Shown: positions 58,491 through 64,000 of the stretch, piece after piece | Position numbering within the stretch: the stretch's first letter is position 1 | Layout of the letters: each line of letters begins with the position of its first letter | Source of the DNA: Brachynemurus nebulosus | Lineage: Eukaryota; Arthropoda; Insecta; Neuroptera; Myrmeleontidae | Direction of reading: 5' to 3' | DNA: 64,000 nt | Assembly (NCBI GenBank): GCA_035578155.1 | Contig: JAPWDM010000014.1 | Span: forward strand, 7,242,001 to 7,306,000 | Notes under the pieces: model-generated | The model's input: only the letters and a program-made list of their open reading frames with translations | Told to the model about the DNA's origin: nothing | The model's database searches: none | Translations under genes and position numbers: made by a program

Positions 58491-59030
58491 CCAAGTACGA
58501 GTCGGAGTCACACAATTAGGGTTCCGTACAATGAACAGTAAATAGAGGAAACTAAACCTTTTTTTTATTTATGTAAGTATATATTTAAATCGTATCTAAA
58601 TTTGCTTATGACAGCTGAAAAATGATTGAATTGTCCCATATGTTGGTGTAGTCTATGACTCAATATTTATTAATCTCATTAAAATCAACATGTAATTAGA
58701 AGAGGATGGCCATTTTTGGAAAATTTTGAGCTATATCATTAAAACAACTGAGCCAAAAATTACAAAAAAAAAATTTTAGAATCCTTAGAAGTAACTAACA
58801 AAAATATATTACTTAAAACTTTTTTTTTCTGGCCAAGACCCTCTATTTTAGCCCAAAATAATTATTTTTTTCTAATCGTTGACTGGCGATGTATGTGCGC
58901 GTCATCGAGACCTAACACTATACCACAAATTTTAAAAAGTTTTCAAGAAAAATCTCTGTGACAGACGGACACAAGCATGATCTTATATACGAGTTCCGTT
59001 TTACCTTTTAAGTTACAGAACCCAAAAAAT
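58491..59030. repeat. dispersed insect repeat with AGGGTTCCGTAC end
   Basis: The left part 'gaccaagtacgagtcggagt' with AGGGTTCCGTACAATG and the right part 'gacagacggacacaagcatg', GAGTTCCGTTTTACC and GGTTCTGT-type inverse resemble a repeat family I have seen in many insect genomes. The two ends are loosely inverse. Non-coding. Confidence 0.5.
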
Positions 59031-59715
59031 TAATAACACTCATATTTTTTGAATTTGGCATTTATGACTCATAAAACCTGTCTCATTAGCGGTAAGAAAC
59101 ACCGATAATATATAACCCTGTTCTAGGTCAGTCCTCTATTTAATTGTGACAATAATTGTTAATAAATGCAAAATTCTGGCCTTAACTAATCGCGCAAAAT
59201 TTATGTATTCATATCACCACCAAAATTACATTAAAATAATTTTTCTTAAATTATCAACTAATTGCCATAAATTGTTATAAATGACTTAAAACAGTCATTT
59301 AAATAAAAGAAATACATTAATTAATGTATCTATATGTATTTTACGTATATATTTATATTATTATATAAAGACCGTATTGAATTTTCTTTAATTAAATTTG
59401 GCAATTTAAATGATTGAAACCAGTCTGTGTTATTCAAAGATAATTTGGATAAAAATTAAAACCTCAATTATATATATTAAAAATATATTTACAGCTATAT
59501 GTTGATTTTATTAATGTTATTCAAATAGTGCTGAAAAGAATGGTTCGTAATACCGCTCAGTTTTAATTTCGATTAATATATACAAACTACTAAACAAGAC
59601 GGTATATCTAAACTTTCAAGCTGGGGTTTGGATTAGGATTTACCTCTCAAAAACACAGAAGATATTTTATGTCAAAATTTAGACCAAATTTTATGAAGCA
59701 TATGTGTATACAAGT

Positions 59716-59786
59716 TATTTAGTGTGGTTTCCGGACTAGCGTATATATGTAGTCCTTGGTTCAATTCTCGGTATGATCAATTTTAT
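59716..59786 (+). repeat. tRNA-like SINE head, plus orientation
   Basis: Contains GTGTGGTTTCCGGACTAG (A-box-like, weak) and, about 25 bases on, TTGGTTCAATTCTCGG (a clear B box / T-arm), then TATGATCA and an A/T-rich tail with long T runs. It faces the similar unit on the minus strand at 59885-59955. The anticodon arm is degenerate, so it is not a functional tRNA. Confidence 0.45.
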
Positions 59787-59884
59787 TTTTTTATTTTTTT
59801 TTTTTTGATTTATATATTTTTTTTTTGTACAAAATTTACCAATTTTAAAATTTAAAAATCACAAAGTGATTGAAAAAATTATCC

Positions 59885-59955
59885 GGATCGGCCGAGAATC
59901 GAACCCAGGATCTCCCGGTAACTTGCCAGGCGTGTTCACCATTACACCAACGATC
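59885..59955 (-). repeat. tRNA-like SINE head, minus orientation
   Basis: Minus strand: GATCGTTGGTGTAATGGTGA (A box TGGTGTAATGG), an anticodon-like stem CCTGG/CCGGG with a 7-base loop CAAGTTA, then TGGGTTCGATTCTCGG (B box) and a closing GCCGATC that pairs with GATCG. The loop lacks the universal U33 and the acceptor stem has mismatches, so it is a tRNA-derived retroposon head or a tRNA pseudogene rather than a working tRNA. An A-rich tail follows on the minus strand. Confidence 0.6.
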
Positions 59956-60074
59956 TTATGCCTCGACAGCCGCCCGATACAGAAATCATTCAATCACCTA
60001 TATATGTATTGGTACTCTCGTATTGGTACTAATCTTCGAGTGTTTGTAGAATATTATTATCGAGTGCTTGTAAT

Positions 60075-60245
60075 ATTATAAAGATGAAAGTGAGTTTGTT
60101 TGTTTGACTATCCTTCACAGTTTTCACACCTTAACCACTTAACCAATCGCTTTTCAGCTTTGCACACAGGTAGCTTGGAGAATAGAGAAAGACACCTTAC
60201 GCTATCTTTCTGTCCTAACTTTGTATATGGCTTTTTAGCTGTTTT
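60075..60245 (+). mobile_element. fragment related to the Helitron-like element at 262-529
   Basis: 'agtttgtttgtttgactatc' followed by 'agctttgcacacaggtagct' and 'tggagaatagagaaagacac' parallels 262-360 ('gtttgttttctttcac', 'aactttgcacagagataact', 'tggaggatagagaatgctag'). The 3' end with CTAG is missing. Confidence 0.45.
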
Positions 60246-62770
60246 GAGTTAGAAAGTCACACATGTAGCTTATCCATATATGTACATAGTATGTATACTC
60301 CCTCATGTGATGTATACATACTAAGAAATATTGCAAAATAGTTAATCGAAAGATAATAATTATTCAATTAAATGCAAACTTGTACGGGACGAACTGAATT
60401 TAGTTTTCTGAAAATACACAATAAGAGTTTTTGGGTAATGAAGTGATAACGTCTTTATCGGTATACTTCGTATTTAACTATCTGACACTAGAGTTCGCCA
60501 AGGTTGTATGATCAAATGCACCATTTTATTACTGACTGTATGTACGTAACTCATATTTGATCAAGATTCAACTTTCGGACGCTAGAGTTTGCCAGCGCTG
60601 ATGTGTATAAAAATGTGTATTTATTACATAACCTCGTATCTTGATAATTCTGTACGTACAAAAAAAAAAAAAACTGGATTGTAATCACGTAATCACTAAA
60701 AACAACGGAAACTTGTAATTTAAAATATTTAAATGTCTGCTTCATGTCCACATAGGTAGCAAACATCAAAAAGTGTTACATACATAAATCTTTAAATTCA
60801 TAGTGATGAAAATACATTGTTCAATATGTCTTTTGTGTTTCCTGAAAACTGTAGTTTTCGAGGTACGTGGTTGTGACAGAAAGGTAGCGATGAGTATTTT
60901 ACACCTCCATACAACATTTTATTTCAGTGCGAAAATTATTTTTTTATCAATTAAAATATTAAACGTAGTTACGCACGTTCAAATTTAATATACCTGTAAA
61001 AAAATCTGGAGAATGGTAACATAATTATATGCAAGGAAAATGAAAACACTCGGTTGTCTGCTCGTCGGTCTAGCTCATTGAAACTGATATGGATAATTTG
61101 ATTATACATAAAGGAAAAAACGAAATAAATAAAATATATGCAAAATTATGTCATTGAAACTTTTCAGCAAAATTAAATATCATTCTATGTTATTAATTTA
61201 CTATAACTTATAAGTAATATATTTTTGGATTGATGATTCATTCCACCTGTCTGATTGTAAATGACGACTCGAAGTCAGTCAATTCAAAAATAGATTGACA
61301 ATGAATTTTGTAAATATTTATTTATCATTCAAAATTCAAAATGACAATAAACCAACGTATGTAAAAGTGAAATAGATTTAAAATTGAAAATTTTGTAAAA
61401 CTATCTAATTATTTAGATTCACGTTTATAATGCATTCAGTGCAAGTCATATTTATATAATGTCATAAATATAATGTGATAAATATAGTGCGGATATAAAT
61501 GCAATTTTTTATAGATCGGTTAAGCAAAAATTGAAATATAAAAATTATAAAATCAGTAAAATCACTGATCTTATGAACATACCACACTGATATGTTCATT
61601 GTTAAAACTTTTAATTTGTTCTTTCTCAAAAAAAAAGTAGGTATGAAAAACAGCGTGTGTTCCCAGACTACTACCTTAAAACGAAATACCAATTTAAAAA
61701 TATTTTCATTCAAAGCAATTAACTATATTACGGAATCTGTAAGCAATATCTCAAAAGACGTAATTTAGTTCATCTCGACACTAAATTTTAGTCAACTTTA
61801 TAAAAAATTTACTGAAAAATTTATATCATCTACTTTTTATAAATCTATTCAAATATCATTAAAAAAATATTTGCTAAAACTCCACTTAATTGAAAAAAAA
61901 ATAAATAAAAAATAAAAATAAAAAAAGCCCGAAAATTTTTGAAATTTTGTCTAATTAATATATTAACACCACATAATTTATTTTATTTATATCAAAAATA
62001 ATTTTGTGCATAACATATTTAAAATCATTATCTAATATTGTGTAAAAATTTATGACTAATTTTAAAAATAATTAACATATATCATTGAAGAATTTTCTAA
62101 ATTTAAAATATTCAGATTTTTAAAAATAATTTTTTAGCAAAAACACCATCAATTTATTTTCTATAGAAATTAAACACTAGTGTCCAAAAATACTTAAACT
62201 TGACAAATTTTCGAGGAAAACGACGAAACCATGGACAAAAGCTACTCGAATTATATCACTCTTCGGTAACTCAAATAACAATATATTTAATAGAATTATT
62301 TGTACAGAATTAGTGTAAAACTGCTTTTATAAATTGCAAGAATAGCCAGTCAGAAAATAAAAATTTTTCAAGTTTGTATCAAAAAATATAAAAATTAATT
62401 AACTAAATACCGCGCTCCGGGTTGGAAAGTTTAAAACAAAGTGATTTAAATCACATGTTTTAAACACAGTTTAAGACACAATCTAAATAAAATATATTTG
62501 AAATTAAAGTGTTTTAAACTATGTTTAAAACAAATAAAAACATTACATATTAAGCTGTGTTCTGAACAATCTTTAGTTACATTCTTTCGGCTAAGGTATA
62601 AATAAAATGTATTGAAATAAAAAAAAGCCTAACTATATCTTTATTAATTAAAAATTAGGCAATTCTATTCCAATATGCATCAATAATAAAAGAATAAAAA
62701 ACGAAATTAAATTTTTAATTAGGTTAAATTAAATTTTCAATTAGGTTAAATTAATTGGAGTATTTCTATT
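60246..62770. other. AT-rich DNA, nothing recognised (2.5 kb)
   Basis: 62430-62560 has repeated GTTTAAAAC/TTTTAAAC-type words. No gene or bounded element is supported. Confidence 0.45.
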
Positions 62771-63029
62771 TATGAACATGGTGAAAAAAATTTTTAATTT
62801 TGTCTAATTTTCACTTCAATATATTTTTAGAGACATATTATTTTTCACACACTAGTTTTCGGTTGATGAAACCATCTTCAAGTGAAAACTGAACTCAGGT
62901 GAGAACCGAACAGTTCAGTTTTCACCTGAAGATGGTTTAATCAACCGAAAACTAGTTTGTGAAAAATAATATATCTCTATATTTAAGTGAAAATTTGACA
63001 AAATTAAAAAATTTTTTCACCATATTCAT
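62771..63029. mobile_element. foldback palindrome (259 bp, arms about 120 bp)
   Basis: TATGAACATGGTGAAAAAAA at the left mirrors the sequence ending TTTTTTCACCATATTCAT at the right. The inner arms share AACTAGTTTTCGGTTGAT and its inverse, and GTTCAGTTTTCACCTGAAG against CTTCAAGTGAAAACTGAAC. A short central spacer. Non-coding. Confidence 0.8.
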
Positions 63030-63210
63030 TATGGATTTTCACAAAGCAAAATTATCTATGTACAATTAATTATTTCTATCTATGTTGTTTTTTTTGCCTT
63101 CTATTTTTAAATAGAAGTTCTAATTATGTTAAGCACCTTGAAATTGTGGTTATCACTAAAGTCACTGATATATGTATATATAAATATAAGCACGTATAAA
63201 AAAATACATA

Positions 63211-63344
63211 TTTACGTTAAGTACTAATTTATGTTGAGTATCTCTATTTAAATCCTGAAAAGCAGCGACTAGTTTTGCAGCTCTTTCTACACCCAGTCTG
63301 TTCCACACATCGGAATGTTGAAAACAATCTTTAAATTCCAGCAC
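63211..63344 (-). CDS. unassigned short ORF, possible exon
   Basis: On the minus strand the frame below a TAA at about 63345 reads 'LEFKDCFQHSDVWNRLGVER' and continues 'AAKLVAAFQDLNRDTQHKLV' before it drifts into TA-rich sequence. Amino-acid use (balanced charged residues, alpha-helical, few Ile/Asn/Lys runs) differs from the random ORFs around it and looks like real protein. There is no ATG, and the acceptor candidates before it (CTGTAG, CCGTAAG) have no pyrimidine tract. ACTTAAC|GTAAAT near 63213 could be a weak donor. I do not recognise the family. It could be an exon of another minus-strand gene, an upstream isoform exon, or a pseudogene. Confidence 0.3.
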
Positions 63345-63798
63345 TTACGGCTACAGTCAAATGCAACTGTGAACTGTGTTGCCAAATCAAATCAAATGTT
63401 TTGGCGTCGATTTGTGACTTTAGTGATAGCCGCCATTCTAAAACACTGCCTTTAATTATGGTATTTTATTTACCAGTTCAACTAACAATAAAATTTTGAA
63501 GTTCTTTGTACTGTAATTTAAACTCCTACTTTAGTGTGGACTCAACACAACAATAAAAGAATTCTAAGCCATTCTTTCTTGTCATATGTATAATAAATAT
63601 TTAAAAGTTTAAATATTTTTTCAGATCTACTTATACGAGTATGTCGCTTATACATATATATGTAGACAAATCTATCTAGTAACAAAATACTAAGTAATTA
63701 ATAATTTTGTTTTAAGAACTATTGGACAGAACAAAAATATTTTTGATACAACAAATGACTGCCATAAATTTTATAAAATAAACTTTCACATTTAAATA
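63345..63798. other. AT-rich DNA, nothing recognised
   Basis: No supported feature. A GC-richer word GCCGCCATTC lies at 63430. Confidence 0.4.
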
Positions 63799-64000
63799 CA
63801 GTAAAACTTCGATTAACTGTCACCGCTAAAATCGAGACTATGACGGTTAATCTAATCTGACTTGCTTCTGGGAAACAAGAAATATTTTATCTCATGAGAG
63901 TTGTGAAAAACTCTACCTACTGAGCTATGAAATCCTGACTTAATGTGTGTTTAGCACATTCTTGCCCAATTGTGATTAACTACAGTAAGTACACTTTAAA
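63799..64000. mobile_element. probable Tigger/pogo-like element, left end (cut by window edge)
   Basis: CAGTAAAACTTCGATTAACT preceded by TA resembles the CAGT(G/A)AAACCT ends of Tigger-type elements, and GACGGTTAATCTAATC follows as a related inverse word. The right end lies outside the window. Confidence 0.45.

Noticed and set aside
59885..59955. Functional tRNA gene on the minus strand
   Set aside because: The A and B boxes are good, but U33 is missing, the acceptor stem has mismatches and the anticodon loop is abnormal, so I call it tRNA-derived.

Overview
The window looks like nuclear DNA of an insect, very AT-rich and almost entirely non-coding. The one gene I can identify with confidence is the cGMP-dependent protein kinase gene of the PKG-I type, called foraging (for) in flies, on the minus strand. 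Exon 45942-46387 encodes a type-I-beta-like coiled coil plus the autoinhibitory segment. Exon 19493-19659 encodes the start of the first cyclic-nucleotide-binding domain. Their splice phases fit each other exactly, so they bracket an intron of about 26.3 kb. The remaining exons (rest of the cGMP domains and the kinase) are not visible here and should lie beyond coordinate 1. Positions above about 46.4 kb are upstream of this promoter or are 5' introns of longer isoforms. I cannot name the species.

Nearly everything else that has structure is transposon-derived, mostly small DNA transposons (MITEs). By target-site duplication (TSD) and terminal inverted repeat (TIR) they sort as follows. Harbinger-like elements with TTA/TAA duplications: 1-178, 796-1255, 3739-4522, 4886-5572, 25564-26064 and 29489-29938. 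Tc1/mariner/pogo elements with TA duplications or a DDE transposase: 5741-6646, 38162-38515, 44714-45882, 48799-49352, 51383-52740, 55496-56278 and 63799-64000, with 56861-58135 and the DDE_1 element 15800-17703 assigned more tentatively. hAT-like elements with 8-bp duplications: 50297-50492, 51823-52623 and 57355-57613. One is piggyBac-like with TTAA (3981-4229), and two copies are possible Helitron fragments. Several sit inside one another, so insertion order can be read from the sequence.

A second class is large palindromes: two copies of a 220-bp foldback (7570-7789, 18815-19034), an 843-bp palindrome (12980-13822), 62771-63029, and a mariner-type palindrome with a microsatellite at its centre (38162-38515). 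There are also five long TA or CA/TA microsatellites, degenerate tandem modules, and a facing pair of tRNA-like pol III promoter units near 59.7-60.0 kb.

Layout: 1-19.4 kb, intron downstream of exon 19493-19659 with dense MITEs; 19.5-19.7 kb, PKG exon; 19.7-45.9 kb, the giant intron; 45.9-46.4 kb, first coding exon; 46.4-64 kb, upstream DNA with several nested transposons and one short unassigned ORF near 63.2-63.35 kb. I found no operon-like system, CRISPR array, rRNA or convincing functional tRNA gene. The points most worth following are the intron architecture, an in-frame 14-residue duplication in the coiled coil, the inverted repeat pair flanking the first exon, and the transposon empty-site comparisons.
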